Below are positions 1 through 9,154 of a stretch of DNA of 64,000 nucleotides, one piece after another. A program made the translations under genes and the position numbers. The stretch is from Streptomyces sp. CCM_MD2014. Lineage in GTDB: Bacteria; Actinomycetota; Actinomycetes; Streptomycetales; Streptomycetaceae. The stretch lies in contig NZ_CP009754.1 of NCBI RefSeq assembly GCF_000772045.1, positions 4,092,001-4,156,000 on the forward strand, read 5' to 3'. The notes beneath the pieces are model-generated. The model was given only the letters and a program-made list of their open reading frames with translations. It did no database searches and had not been told where the DNA came from. Position 1 is the stretch's first letter; every line of letters starts with the position of its first letter.

Positions 1-1
1 G

Positions 2-310
2 GAACTCCTCGCGGCGGAGCTGATCGGCAACGCCGTGCTGCACACGAAGGGCCCCGCCGCACTGCGGGTGCGCTGGTCGCCGCCGGAGACGCTACGGATC
101 GGCGCGTGGGACGCTGATCCCGAACCACCCGGCGCTCCCGCCCGGTTGGCGGACGTGGCCGACGACGAGAGTGGCCGGGGGCTCGCTCTCGTCAGAGCCT
201 GCTCCGACCTGTGGGGCTGGCAGCCGCTCTCCCGGTTCGGCAACCGGGGAAAATACGTGTGGTGCGAGGTCGGTGCCGGTCAGCCCGGCGTCACCAGCCG
301 CGCCTCGTAG
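2..310 (+). CDS. RsbW-like ATP-binding protein (3' part only)
   Basis: The gene enters from the left edge; about 102 codons remain. The visible part is the second half of an HATPase_c_2 domain as in RsbW/SpoIIAB anti-sigma kinases and the many Streptomyces homologues: an N-box (AELIGNAVLH) near the edge, a WDAD stretch as G1 box and ESGRGLALV as the G2 glycine loop. Family members bind ATP and phosphorylate or sequester partner proteins; the partner here is unknown. Its last 31 bp overlap the 3' end of the convergent response regulator gene. The family is clear, but the start and any N-terminal domain are out of view. Confidence 0.8.
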   Translation, partial: ELLAAELIGNAVLHTKGPAALRVRWSPPETLRIGAWDADPEPPGAPARLADVADDESGRGLALVRACSDLWGWQPLSRFGNRGKYVWCEVGAGQPGVTSRAS

Positions 311-945
311 GCGAAGACCGCCGCCTGGGTGCGGTCGCGCAGGCCCAGCTTCACCAGGACGCGACTGACGTGGGTCTTGATCGTCGACTCGGCGACGACC
401 AGGCGTTCGGCGATCTCCGCGTTGGACAGGCCCTGTGCGATCAGGACCAGGACCTCCGTCTCACGCTCGGTCAGGTCGCCGTACGCCGCCTGCGCCGAGG
501 GCATCAGGCGCGGGGCGTCGGAGAGCTTGGAGAACTCGGTGATCAGGCGCTTGGTGACCGTGGGCGCGAGGAGAGCTTCGCCGGACGCCACCACCCGGAC
601 ACCGTCCGCGAGCTGACGGGCCGAGGCGTCCTTGAGGAGGAAGCCGGACGCGCCCGCGCGCAGTGCCTGGTACACGTACTCGTCGAGGTCGAAGGTGGTG
701 AGGACCAGCACCTTGGACGTGGTGTCTGCCGCGACGATCTCCCGGGTCGCCTCGATGCCGTTCAGCTCGGGCATGCGAATGTCCATAAGGACCACGTCCG
801 GAGCGAGCTCGCGGACCTTGGCCACCGCCTCGCGGCCGTTGACCGCCTCGCCGGCGACCTCGATGTCCGGCATCGCGTTCAACAGGACCGAGAAGCCCTC
901 GCGCACCATCATCTGGTCGTCGGCGATCAGTACCCGGATCGTCAT
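280..945 (-). CDS. NarL/DesR-type response regulator
   Basis: A 221-aa response regulator. The receiver domain (about residues 3-120) shows the acidic pair D9-D10, phospho-acceptor D55 in [10 protein letters not shown], the switch Thr in LTTFD and Lys in FLLKDA. A GerE/LuxR helix-turn-helix follows (about 150-215; LTERETEVLVLIAQGLSNAEIAERL). The ATG overlaps the stop of the kinase gene by four bases (ATGA), so the pair is translationally coupled. It is very similar to the regulator at 2380-3066, which suggests a local duplication. The target genes cannot be read from the sequence. The gene converges on, and overlaps, the RsbW-like gene. Confidence 0.92.
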   Translation of the reverse strand: MTIRVLIADDQMMVREGFSVLLNAMPDIEVAGEAVNGREAVAKVRELAPDVVLMDIRMPELNGIEATREIVAADTTSKVLVLTTFDLDEYVYQALRAGASGFLLKDASARQLADGVRVVASGEALLAPTVTKRLITEFSKLSDAPRLMPSAQAAYGDLTERETEVLVLIAQGLSNAEIAERLVVAESTIKTHVSRVLVKLGLRDRTQAAVFAYEARLVTPG

Positions 946-2279
946 GCTTCGTCCTCGGTCTGCACGGTGACCGGCAGGAACACCGCCACCTCGTACCCTC
1001 CGTCGTCCGTCGGGCCCGCCGTCATCTCGCCGTTCAGCATCGAGACGCGCTCGCGCATGCCCGTGATGCCGTGTCCGGCGCCTGGTGACGGTTTGACCAG
1101 GGTGTTCGGTGGGACGGCAGTGTTGACGACGCGCAGGCCGAGGCCGCCCAGGACGTAGGAGACCTCGACGCGGGCCGTCGCGCCGGGCGCGTGCCGCAGG
1201 CTGTTGCTCAGGGCCTCCTGCACGATCCGGTACGCCGACAGCTCCACGCCGGGCGGCAGCTCGCGCACCGCGCCGGTCACCGCCTTGTCGACCGTCAGAC
1301 CGGCCTCGCGCACGTTGGCGAGCAGGGCGTCCAGGTCGGCGAGGGTCGGCTGCGGGGCGTCCGGGGCCTCGTAGTCCTCGGCGCGGACGACGCCCAGGAC
1401 GCGGCGCAGCTCGGTGAGGGCCGCCACCGCGTTCTCCCTGATTGTGGCGAAGGCACGCTCCAGCTCCTCGGGCGGATTCTCCACCCGGTAGGGCGCGGCC
1501 TCCGCCTGGATGGCGACCACCGACATGTGGTGGGCGACCACGTCGTGCAGCTCGCGGGCGATGGTGGTGCGCTCCTCCAGCAGGGTGCGGCGGGAGCGCT
1601 CGTGCGCGGTGACCGTCTGCTGGGCGGTGACCTCCTTGCGGGCGGTCTGCCGTATGTGCCAGAGACAGACCAGGAGCAGGGCGAACGCGGACGTCACCAT
1701 CATGGGCGCGCTGTTCGTGTAGTAGTACGCCCCGCCGAAGAAGACGTCGGCGAAGAAGGCGTACACGCAGGTCAGAACCCACATCCAGACGGCGGTGCGG
1801 GGCCGGGTGCGCAGCGCCACGATGATCAGCACCGCGAGGTGGCAGATGAACGCGCCCGGCATCCAGGGCCAGTCCCACCCGGCGCCGTTGACGAACGCGA
1901 CCAGCGGCGTGGCGGCGAGGGACATCCAGAACGCACCGATCGGCCGGAGCAGCGTGGCGAGCACCGGGAGGGCGCACAGGATGCCGGACAGCAGGGCCGG
2001 TACGTCACCGCCGGGCAGGCTCCCCGACACCGAGCCGACGACCAGGGCGATGAACGCGATCACTCCCACCGCGGCGTGCGGGAGGTACCGCGCGTCCGAC
2101 CTCAGCCGGCCGGGCAGCCGGCGGACGAGCGGGCCGTCCGTGTGCCGGGGCGGCAGGACGCGGTAGGCGAAGGGGTCGTGGAACAGGTCCTGGCGCAGTC
2201 CCCGCAGGGAGGTCCGGACCAGCCGGTACTCCTGGCTGCGGGTCCCGCCGTCGTGCTGCTGGTGAGTCGTCTCGGTCAC
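942..2279 (-). CDS. Sensor histidine kinase, HisKA_3 type
   Basis: A membrane sensor kinase paired with the regulator at 280-945. From the GTG at 2279 it has 445 aa: a basic cytoplasmic start, about five or six hydrophobic segments (about residues 70-210), the dimerisation/phosphoacceptor helix with H245 in [11 protein letters not shown], and a C-terminal HATPase_c domain with N-box (EALSNSLRHA) and glycine box (GAGHGITGMRER). An open frame continues upstream to an ATG-type start at 2366, but the protein before 2279 reads as non-conserved. The ribosome site is weak for both starts, so the start is uncertain. No extracytoplasmic sensing domain is visible. Confidence 0.88.
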   Translation of the reverse strand: MTETTHQQHDGGTRSQEYRLVRTSLRGLRQDLFHDPFAYRVLPPRHTDGPLVRRLPGRLRSDARYLPHAAVGVIAFIALVVGSVSGSLPGGDVPALLSGILCALPVLATLLRPIGAFWMSLAATPLVAFVNGAGWDWPWMPGAFICHLAVLIIVALRTRPRTAVWMWVLTCVYAFFADVFFGGAYYYTNSAPMMVTSAFALLLVCLWHIRQTARKEVTAQQTVTAHERSRRTLLEERTTIARELHDVVAHHMSVVAIQAEAAPYRVENPPEELERAFATIRENAVAALTELRRVLGVVRAEDYEAPDAPQPTLADLDALLANVREAGLTVDKAVTGAVRELPPGVELSAYRIVQEALSNSLRHAPGATARVEVSYVLGGLGLRVVNTAVPPNTLVKPSPGAGHGITGMRERVSMLNGEMTAGPTDDGGYEVAVFLPVTVQTEDEA

Positions 2280-2379
2280 GCTCAAACGGTAGGCCGACCG
2301 GGAGTGCCCGGTCGTCCCCGTGGAGAGGGGTTCTCCGGCATCCGTCTCAAGTACTACGGGGGCCACCGCGCATCGCTCC

Positions 2380-3066
2380 TCAGTAGCCCGCGGGGCGCAC
2401 CAGCCCCGACTCGTACGCGAACACCGCCGCCTGGGTGCGGTCCCTGAGGCCCAGCTTCACCAGGATCCTGCCGACATGGGTCTTCACCGTCTGCTCGGCG
2501 ACCACCAGGCGCTGGGCGATCTCCGCGTTCGACAGGCCCTGCGCGATGAGGGCGAGCACCTCCGTCTCCCGCTCGGTCAGCTCGCCGACGCGGGTCTTCA
2601 ACGGGGCGCGCGGACGGTCGTCCAGCCGGGAGAACTCCGCGATCAGCCTGCGTGTGATCCCCGGCGCGAGCAGGGCGTCACCGGCGGCCACCACCCGCAC
2701 CGCCTCGGCCAGCTGGTCGGCGGACGCGTCCTTCAGCAGAAACCCGGAGGCCCCCGCCCGCAGCGCTTCGTACACGTACTCGTCGAGGTCGAAGGTGGTC
2801 AGCACCAGCACCCTGACCTCCGGGGTGGCACCGGTGATGCGCCGGGTGGCCTCGATACCGCCCAGCTCCGGCATGCGGATGTCCATCAGGACGACCTCCG
2901 GCGCCAGCTCGGCGACCTTGGCCACGGCGTCCAGGCCGTCCACCGCCTGCCCGATCACCTCGATGTCCGGCTGGGTGTTGAGCAGCACGGTGAAACCCTG
3001 CCGGACCATCTGCTGGTCGTCCGCGATCAGCACGCGGATCACGCGGCCGTTGCTGCTGGTCGTCAT
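2380..3066 (-). CDS. NarL/DesR-type response regulator, second copy
   Basis: A 228-aa receiver plus LuxR helix-turn-helix protein, closely related to the one at 280-945; only the N-terminal extension and the linker differ. D16-D17 form the acidic pocket, D62 in [10 protein letters not shown] is the phospho-acceptor, and LTERETEVLALIAQGLSNAEIAQRL is the start of the HTH. The start ATG overlaps the stop of the upstream kinase (ATGA). It is the last gene of a four-gene overlapping run with the kinase, acyltransferase and hydrolase at 3063-6643, so it may report on the cell envelope; that link is inference from gene order. Confidence 0.92.
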   Translation of the reverse strand: MTTSSNGRVIRVLIADDQQMVRQGFTVLLNTQPDIEVIGQAVDGLDAVAKVAELAPEVVLMDIRMPELGGIEATRRITGATPEVRVLVLTTFDLDEYVYEALRAGASGFLLKDASADQLAEAVRVVAAGDALLAPGITRRLIAEFSRLDDRPRAPLKTRVGELTERETEVLALIAQGLSNAEIAQRLVVAEQTVKTHVGRILVKLGLRDRTQAAVFAYESGLVRPAGY

Positions 3067-4463
3067 GGAGTGTCGTCCTTGGTGAAAGGGTCGGTGAAGG
3101 AGGCGGCGGAAGAGTCGGTGAAGGGGGCGGCGGGCAGGTCGGGGCCGTCGGCCGGCAGGAAGGCCGCCACCTGGTAGCCGCCGCCCGGCAGCGGGTGCGC
3201 CGTCAGGGTGCCGTCCAGCATCGCCACCCGCTCCCGCATGCCGAGCAGCCCGTGCCCGGCCCCCTGCGAAGGCGCGGGGGCGCGCTTCGGCCGGGTGTTG
3301 GAGACCTCCACACGCAGTCCGATCGGCAGGTGGGTGAGGTGGACGCGGGCGGTCGCGCCCGGTGCGTGCCGCAGCACGTTGCTGAGCGCCTCCTGCACGA
3401 TCCGGTACGCCGACAGCTCCACGCCGGGCGGCAGCGGTCTGCGCGTCCCGCTGCTGCCCAGGGCGACGGTCAGTCCGGCGGCCCGGATGTTGTCCACCAG
3501 CGCGTCGAGCCGGTCCAGGGTGGGCTGCGGGGCGTGCGGGGCGGCGTCGCTCCCCTCGGGTGCCTCCAGCGCGTTCGGGTGCTCGGCGCGCAGCACGCCC
3601 AGCACCCGGCGCAGCTCGGTGAGCGCCTCCAGTGCGTTCTGCCGGATGCCGGCGAGGTTCTCCTTCAGCTCGTCCGGCGGGTTCTCGACGAGGAGGGGCG
3701 CGACCTGGGCCTGGATGGAGATCACCGACATGTGGTGGGCGACGACGTCGTGCAGCTCGCGCGCGATGCGGCCGCGCTCCTCCAGCAGGGTGCGCCGGGC
3801 TCTCTCCTCGGCGGTGAGCGAGGTCTGCTCGGCCAGTTGGGTGCGGGCCTCTCTGCGGCCGCGCAGGGCGATGCCGAGAAGGACGACGACCGCGAAGAGG
3901 ATGACCGCGAGCTGGCCCGTCGGGAGGTAGTTCGGGGCGCCCACCAGACCTTGCACGACGTAGGTGGGAAAGGCCGTGAGGAGCAACGCTTCCACGGACA
4001 CCCGGGTCCTGACCCGCAGGGCGAGCAGCAGCATCACGAACAGGTGCCCGATGAGCCCGGCGGCCGTCCAGGGCCAGGTGAACTCATAACCGCCCACCAC
4101 CATCTGGGCCCGCACCGCGAAGGCCCCCACCAGCATGCCCGCCATCGACAGCCACCACGCCGCGACCGGCCTCCACAGCGCGAGCACCATCGCGCCGGCC
4201 TGGGCGACGGCGATGAGGAAGGCGAAGCCCGGCTCGACCCTGCCGTTGTCCCCGAGTTGCGCGGCGTCTCCGAGCAGCACCCCCAGCGCTGCCAGGCACA
4301 CCACCCCGTGCGGGAACCAGCGCAGCCACACCGACGGCGGCAGCGGGTCGGCCCGCCAGGTCCACAGGTCGTCGTGGAGCACGCGCAGTACGCGCCCGGC
4401 CCGGGCGCGTGACCGGGCCCACTGCCGTTTCCCCCATCGCGTCACGGGCTCCACCCTAGACAT
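3063..4463 (-). CDS. Sensor histidine kinase, second copy
   Basis: A 466-aa membrane kinase from the ATG at 4463. It has a basic N-terminus, about six hydrophobic segments (about residues 50-195), phosphoacceptor H238 in [14 protein letters not shown], and an HATPase_c domain with EALSNVLRHA and GAGHGLLGMRER boxes. The C-terminal 20 residues are Ser/Thr/Asp-rich. The ATG at 4463 is preferred over the open frame reaching 4508 because it sits just inside the end of the acyltransferase gene (8-bp overlap), matching the spacing of its neighbours. It is a paralog of the kinase at 942-2279, and the two pairs lie side by side in the same orientation. Confidence 0.9.
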   Translation of the reverse strand: MSRVEPVTRWGKRQWARSRARAGRVLRVLHDDLWTWRADPLPPSVWLRWFPHGVVCLAALGVLLGDAAQLGDNGRVEPGFAFLIAVAQAGAMVLALWRPVAAWWLSMAGMLVGAFAVRAQMVVGGYEFTWPWTAAGLIGHLFVMLLLALRVRTRVSVEALLLTAFPTYVVQGLVGAPNYLPTGQLAVILFAVVVLLGIALRGRREARTQLAEQTSLTAEERARRTLLEERGRIARELHDVVAHHMSVISIQAQVAPLLVENPPDELKENLAGIRQNALEALTELRRVLGVLRAEHPNALEAPEGSDAAPHAPQPTLDRLDALVDNIRAAGLTVALGSSGTRRPLPPGVELSAYRIVQEALSNVLRHAPGATARVHLTHLPIGLRVEVSNTRPKRAPAPSQGAGHGLLGMRERVAMLDGTLTAHPLPGGGYQVAAFLPADGPDLPAAPFTDSSAASFTDPFTKDDTP

Positions 4464-5661
4464 GACGTGCACCCGCCGTGGTCCCCCGGCGCTGCGGGCT
4501 GTGCGCACGGACGACCCGGCTGCCGCGTCGTACCCCGCCGCGCTCGCAGGAGCGGAACGTGGCCCAGCAGCAGGCCAGGACCAGCGCGAACACCGGAAGC
4601 CAGGCGAGCCGGGCCGCGACCCAGTCCAGGCCGTCGGGGAGCGTGTGCAGGCCGGGCAGGCGGCCCGCGAGGAGTCCGGTGGCCGTGGTCGCCATCAGCG
4701 CCGTCTGGTGCCAGAGGAAGATCGTCATCGCGGAGAGATTGACCAGCGCGACCGCCGCCCAGGCCACGGGGCGCCGCATCGCACGGCGCAGCCGCTCGCG
4801 CAGCAGCAGGGCGAGCCCGCACTGGGCCAGGCCGAAGGTGACGGCGGCCAGGGTCGGCGGGTTGAGGTTCGACACCGACGCGCCGGGGACACCCACCATC
4901 GACGCCGGGTAGCCCGCCCAGGCCACGAGCGCCGCCGTGGCCGCCGTCCCCCCGGTCAGCAGGAGCCAGCCCGCGCGCCGCCGGTCCAGTTCGCCGCGGG
5001 TCCAGGCGGCGCCGAGGGAGTAGGGGACGAGCCAGCCGGCCGCGAGGTTGACCCAGCCGAGCCAGGACGGGGCACCGAGCCCGAAACGGAGCAGGTCCAC
5101 GTGGAGGACGACGACCAGCGGCCACAGCGGATGCAGCCGGGTCAGCAACGGGGTCGCCGCGGTCAGCGCGGCGAAGACCAGCAGGAACCACATCGGGGAC
5201 AGCGCCAGCTTCACCAGCGTGTGGACGGTCGGGTGGTCCGCGCCCGTGAACAGAAGCAGCGCGGCCGTCACCGTCCACAGGGTGAGGACGGCCAGGACGG
5301 GTCGGAAGAGCCGGGACAGCCGGGCGGTCAGCCAGCGGCCGTAGGTCTCTCCGCGCGCACGGGCCGACGCGTACCCACGCGTCGCGACGTGGCCGCCGAC
5401 CAGGAAGAACACGGCGAGGGTCTGGAAGGCCCAGGAGACCGGGGACAGCCAGGGCATGTCCTGCAGCGGGCTGGCCGCGTGCAGGCCGGTGCCGTCGGCG
5501 ACCAGGGCCGTCACCAGCCAGTGCCCGAGCACCACCCCGAGGATGGCGAGGGCCCGCAGGGCGTCCACGGCCCGGTCCCGCTCCTTGGGAGTGGCGGCGT
5601 CGATGCGGGCGACGGCGGCGCGCAGGGAGCCGCGCGGGAGCGCCGGGGTCGGGTCAGCCAT
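4456..5661 (-). CDS. Integral membrane acyltransferase (acyltransferase family 3)
   Basis: A 401-aa polytopic protein with about ten hydrophobic helices. The first conserved block (RDRAVDALRALAILGVVLGH) carries the His typical of the OafA/acyltransferase-3 family, and FFLVGGHVATRGY matches the following conserved loop. These enzymes move acyl groups onto sugars, lipids or antibiotics at the membrane. The substrate is not evident. The start ATG overlaps the upstream hydrolase stop by 8 bp and its stop overlaps the kinase start, so it belongs to a hydrolase-acyltransferase-kinase-regulator operon. The tail after the last helix is Arg-rich and probably cytoplasmic. Confidence 0.85.
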   Translation of the reverse strand: MADPTPALPRGSLRAAVARIDAATPKERDRAVDALRALAILGVVLGHWLVTALVADGTGLHAASPLQDMPWLSPVSWAFQTLAVFFLVGGHVATRGYASARARGETYGRWLTARLSRLFRPVLAVLTLWTVTAALLLFTGADHPTVHTLVKLALSPMWFLLVFAALTAATPLLTRLHPLWPLVVVLHVDLLRFGLGAPSWLGWVNLAAGWLVPYSLGAAWTRGELDRRRAGWLLLTGGTAATAALVAWAGYPASMVGVPGASVSNLNPPTLAAVTFGLAQCGLALLLRERLRRAMRRPVAWAAVALVNLSAMTIFLWHQTALMATTATGLLAGRLPGLHTLPDGLDWVAARLAWLPVFALVLACCWATFRSCERGGVRRGSRVVRAHSPQRRGTTAGARHV

Positions 5662-6643
5662 GGGTCACCTCCGTGGTCTCGCCCAGGGCGATCCGGGCCA
5701 GGTTCGTCAGGGAGGGGGAGCCGGGGTCGAAGTAGTCGCTGTGACCGCCGTCGCCGGCGTCGAAGACCCGGGCGCCGAAGCCCGGGGAGACCGGGTCGGT
5801 GCCGAAGCCGACGGTGGTGCCGAACAGGCCGGCGCTGACGTGCGGAACGTGCTCCACCCAGTCGTCGGCGCCCCGCCCCGCCCATATCCGGGCGTCGGAA
5901 CGCAGGTCGTCGGCGGTGTCCGCGCCGGTGCCCGGGCTGCCGACCAGGGCGATGTCGGAGACGGCCAGGCCGTCGGCGGCGCGGGCGCAGACCACCGAGC
6001 CGTAGGAGTGGCACACGAGGGTGACGCGGGTGTCCGGGCCCGTGATCCGGCGCAGGTCGTCGACCAGGTCGCGCAGCTCGGGGGCGGCCCGGTCGGCGCG
6101 GTCGGTCGTGGCGACGGTGGTACTGACGGTGCCCGGTGTCTCGTAGCCCAGCCAGGCCACGACGGCGGTGCGCGTCCCCGCGGGAGCCTCGGCGGCGAGC
6201 TGCCGGTGCAGGGCGAGGGCGGCGGCGCGGAAGCGGCCGTAGGTGTCGATGCCGGTGTCGGAGCCCGGGACCAGCACGGCGACGCGGTCGGCGTGCGCCA
6301 GGTCGCCGAGGACTTCGGTGACCAGCCCCGCGCCCCGGCCGTCGAACGCGAGGAGCCGGCGGGACGGGTCGGCCATCGCACGGTCCGCCGCCGCGCGGTG
6401 CCGGTCGCCGTGGTCGGCGGCCATCCGGGACGCCTGAGCCGCGTTGGCCCGGTTGGCGGCGTAGGCCCTCTCCAGTGTGGCGGCCGTCGGGGCCGCGAGA
6501 GCGGCGGGCGCCGGGGCGGGGATCTCGGGCCGCGCGGCCCCGGACAGGGGGAGGGCCACGGCGCCGGCGATGAGGGCGGCACAGCCGGCGCGGCGCCATC
6601 CGCGCACACGCCGCCGCCAACGTACCGTCGTCCCGGGCCCCAT
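5654..6643 (-). CDS. Secreted alpha/beta hydrolase (DUF1023-like)
   Basis: A 329-aa protein with a twin-Arg-rich N-terminus, a hydrophobic segment (about residues 18-37) and an Ala cleavage region, so probably exported. The catalytic core shows a nucleophile elbow (VCHSYGSVV, the Ser being the nucleophile), a DDW acidic region and a late His in GGHSDYF. The arrangement fits the DUF1023 group of actinobacterial alpha/beta hydrolases. A strong ribosome site (GGAGGGGAGAGG) precedes the ATG. It is the first gene of the overlapping operon with the acyltransferase and two-component pair, so a promoter is expected just upstream. The substrate is unknown. Confidence 0.85.
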   Translation of the reverse strand: MGPGTTVRWRRRVRGWRRAGCAALIAGAVALPLSGAARPEIPAPAPAALAAPTAATLERAYAANRANAAQASRMAADHGDRHRAAADRAMADPSRRLLAFDGRGAGLVTEVLGDLAHADRVAVLVPGSDTGIDTYGRFRAAALALHRQLAAEAPAGTRTAVVAWLGYETPGTVSTTVATTDRADRAAPELRDLVDDLRRITGPDTRVTLVCHSYGSVVCARAADGLAVSDIALVGSPGTGADTADDLRSDARIWAGRGADDWVEHVPHVSAGLFGTTVGFGTDPVSPGFGARVFDAGDGGHSDYFDPGSPSLTNLARIALGETTEVTHG

Positions 6644-6780
6644 GGCCTCTCCCCTCCAGCCCGCCCGCCCATCGGGCGCGTCTGCAGGGAAAGTTATGAA
6701 TCGGACCGGGTAACCCGCGTCCCGCCCAGGAACTCACCTGGCGGGTAGCTCTCAGGTATTACGGGTACGACGGGCAGGCA

Positions 6781-6810
6781 CGACCGACCGACCGACCGAC
6801 CGACCGACCG
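6781..6810. repeat. CGAC tetranucleotide tandem repeat
   Basis: About seven perfect copies of CGAC in a row, followed by degenerate GGCCGACC/GGGTGACC variants up to the stop codon of the hydrolase gene at 6860. It lies between two genes read leftward, in the 3' region of the formamidase-like gene. Length variation by slippage is likely between strains; no function is evident. Confidence 0.8.
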
Positions 6811-6859
6811 GCCGACCGGCCGGGTGACCGGCCGACCGGGTGACCTACCACCGACCGAC

Positions 6860-7762
6860 CTACCAGGCCAGCTGCGCGATCTCCTCCGCCACCACCGCGC
6901 AGGCGTCCGCCGCCGGATCGATCAGCGGGTAGTGCCCGACGTCCTCCAGCAGCGTCACCCCCACCACCTCCCCGGCCTTGGCCGCCGCGTCCGCGTACGC
7001 CTCGGCGACGCTCTGCGGGACGTCGACGTCGGCGCGGCCCTGCACGAGGGTCGTCGCGATACCGGTGGGCAGCAGCAGGGCGGGGTCGGCGTAGGGCCGT
7101 CGCTCGGCGAACAGTTCGCCGCCGCCGAGCAGTTGCCGCGCCGCACCACCGCACACCCCGAGCTTGTCGGCGACCTCGAAGTCGGCGATCGGCGCGAGGG
7201 CGACCACGCCGCGCAGGGGCGCCGGGCGCTCGGTCCGCCACGGGGCGTCGGCGGGCAGCAGGTGCCGCGCGGCCGCCCAGAGGGCCAGGTGGCCGCCGGC
7301 GGAGTGGCCGGTGAGCACCGTACGGCGGGCGTCGGCCCGCGGCAGGTGCTGCCGGACCAGTTCGGGCAGCGCGTCCAGCGCGGCGGCCACGTCGTCGAAC
7401 GTGTCGGGCCAGCGCCCCGCGACGGGCTCCCCGGAACCGTCGATGCCGGTCCCCTCCGCCCCGCGCCGGTACTCCACGCTGGCCACGGCGAAGCCCCGCG
7501 CGGCCAGGAAGGCCGCGAACGGGCTGATGTGCCGCCGGTCGTACGGGGCGCGCCACGAGCCGCCGTGCAGCACCACCACGACGGGAGCGGCCTCGCCCGG
7601 GCCCGCGACGCCGCGCGGCGCGTAGAAGTCGATCACCTGGTCGGGGTGGTCGCCGTAACCGGCGGTGGAGTCGGGCTCGACCGCCGGGTGGGAGAAGGCC
7701 GATTTCTCCTCCGCCGCGTTCCTCGCGGCAGCGGTGCCCGGTTCTGCGGCGGCGTCCGGCAT
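6860..7762 (-). CDS. Alpha/beta hydrolase, probable kynurenine formamidase
   Basis: A 300-aa cytoplasmic esterase-type protein. It has the oxyanion motif HGGSW (about residues 66-70), the nucleophile elbow GHSAGG (Ser about 154), and a late acidic/His pair (RADVDVP; DVGHY). HGGxW is the signature of animal-type arylformamidase, and the gene lies directly downstream of kynureninase and tryptophan dioxygenase in the same direction. It probably hydrolyses N-formylkynurenine to kynurenine and formate. The ATG at 7762 is preferred to a TTG two codons upstream because GAGAGG sits six bases before it. Without the context it would be called only an esterase. Confidence 0.75.
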   Translation of the reverse strand: MPDAAAEPGTAAARNAAEEKSAFSHPAVEPDSTAGYGDHPDQVIDFYAPRGVAGPGEAAPVVVVLHGGSWRAPYDRRHISPFAAFLAARGFAVASVEYRRGAEGTGIDGSGEPVAGRWPDTFDDVAAALDALPELVRQHLPRADARRTVLTGHSAGGHLALWAAARHLLPADAPWRTERPAPLRGVVALAPIADFEVADKLGVCGGAARQLLGGGELFAERRPYADPALLLPTGIATTLVQGRADVDVPQSVAEAYADAAAKAGEVVGVTLLEDVGHYPLIDPAADACAVVAEEIAQLAW

Positions 7763-7942
7763 GCTCAACCTCTCAGCGACGAAACGGTGTTGGCGGACCG
7801 GGGGAATGAAATCGGCCGTCGGCGGGACGTTATCAGGCCGGTGACGTGCGCGGACATGGGGATGTGACGCTGGGTGAGGGCCGGAACGACGCGTCCCGGC
7901 CCCGCACCACGAACCGAACCGTCTCGCGACCGACCGCGCGGC

Positions 7943-9154
7943 TCAGCCCGCCAGCGTCCGCGCCAGCACCCGCGCCGCCCGCTCCACGTCCGCGAAGCCG
8001 ACGTACAGCGGGGTGAAGCCGAAGCGCAGCACGTCGGGGGCGCGGTAGTCGCCGACCACCCCGCGCTCGATCAGCCGCTTCATCACCTCGCCCGCGTCGT
8101 CACAGCGCAGCGCGACCTGGCTGCCGCGCTCGGCGTGTGCCGCCGGGGTCACGGACTCCACGCGGCCGTCAGGGACGTACGCCCCGACGCAGCGCAGGAA
8201 GAAGTCCGTCAGCGCCAGCGACTTGGCCCGCACCGCCGCCACGGAGACACCGTCCTCGTCCCACACGTCCAGCGCCGCCTCCAGGGCGAGCAGGGAGAGG
8301 ATGTCCGGCGTCCCGACCCGCCCGCGCACCGCGCCGGAGGCCGGGGCGTAGCCGGACCGCATGCCGAACGGCTCGGCGTGCGAGTTCCAGCCCGGCAGCG
8401 GGGAGTCGAAACGGGGCTGGAGGTCGCGGCGCACGTACAGGTAGGCGGGCGAGCCGGGGCCGCCGTTGAGGTACTTGTACGTACAGCCGACCGCCAGGTC
8501 GACGCCGTGCTCGTCCAGCCCGACCGGCAGCGCGCCGGCGCTGTGGCACAGGTCCCACACCGCGTACGCCCCCGCCGCGTGCACCGCTGCCGTGAGCGCG
8601 GGCAGGTCGTGCAGCCGGCCCGTGCGGTAGTCGACGTGGTTGAGGAGCACGGCCGCCGTACGGTCCCCCAGCGCCGACGGCACCTCGGCCGGGGCGACCG
8701 GACGCAGGGCGCACCCCGTCATCCGGGCCGCCGACTCGGCGATGTACCCGTCCGTGGGGAACGTGGTGGCGTCCACGAGGATCTCGTCCCGCCCGGGCCG
8801 GTCCTCCTGCGCCATGCGCACCGCGGCGACGAGCGCCTTGAAGACGTTGACGCTGGTCGAGTCCCCGACGACGACCTGCCCGGCGGCCGCGCCGACCAGC
8901 GGGGCGATCCGGTCGCCGATCCGCTCGGGCGCGGTCCACCAGCCGCTCTCCTCCCAGGACCGGATGCGCAACTCGCCCCACTGACGCCGTACGACGTCCT
9001 CCACGCGCGCGGGGACGTGCACGGGGAGGGCGCCCAGCGAGTTGCCGTCGAGGTAGGTCACGTCGTCGAGGACGAAACGCTCGCGCACCGCCGCCAGCCC
9101 GTCGGCGGCGTCCAGTTGCTCCGCCTCGCCCGCGAGGCTCTTCGGCTCAGACAT
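7943..9154 (-). CDS. kynU: Kynureninase
   Basis: A 403-aa PLP enzyme that cleaves L-kynurenine to anthranilate and alanine. Family landmarks: YLDGNSLGALP near residue 34, the region around VVGDSTSVNVFK (about 95-106) that binds the cofactor phosphate, the Asp/His of WDLCHSAGALP (about 200-210) that contacts the PLP ring, and the Schiff-base lysine K227 in TYKYLNGGPGSPA. Its ATG lies within the end of the tryptophan dioxygenase gene (8-bp overlap). The formamidase-like hydrolase follows after about 180 bp. Length and motifs are typical. Confidence 0.95.
   Translation of the reverse strand: MSEPKSLAGEAEQLDAADGLAAVRERFVLDDVTYLDGNSLGALPVHVPARVEDVVRRQWGELRIRSWEESGWWTAPERIGDRIAPLVGAAAGQVVVGDSTSVNVFKALVAAVRMAQEDRPGRDEILVDATTFPTDGYIAESAARMTGCALRPVAPAEVPSALGDRTAAVLLNHVDYRTGRLHDLPALTAAVHAAGAYAVWDLCHSAGALPVGLDEHGVDLAVGCTYKYLNGGPGSPAYLYVRRDLQPRFDSPLPGWNSHAEPFGMRSGYAPASGAVRGRVGTPDILSLLALEAALDVWDEDGVSVAAVRAKSLALTDFFLRCVGAYVPDGRVESVTPAAHAERGSQVALRCDDAGEVMKRLIERGVVGDYRAPDVLRFGFTPLYVGFADVERAARVLARTLAG

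Noticed and set aside
1191-2447. Long rightward frame of 418 codons opposite the first sensor kinase
   Set aside because: It is the antisense shadow of a well-supported kinase gene. The translation is Gly/Arg/Gln-rich without domains, as usual for antisense frames in high-GC DNA.
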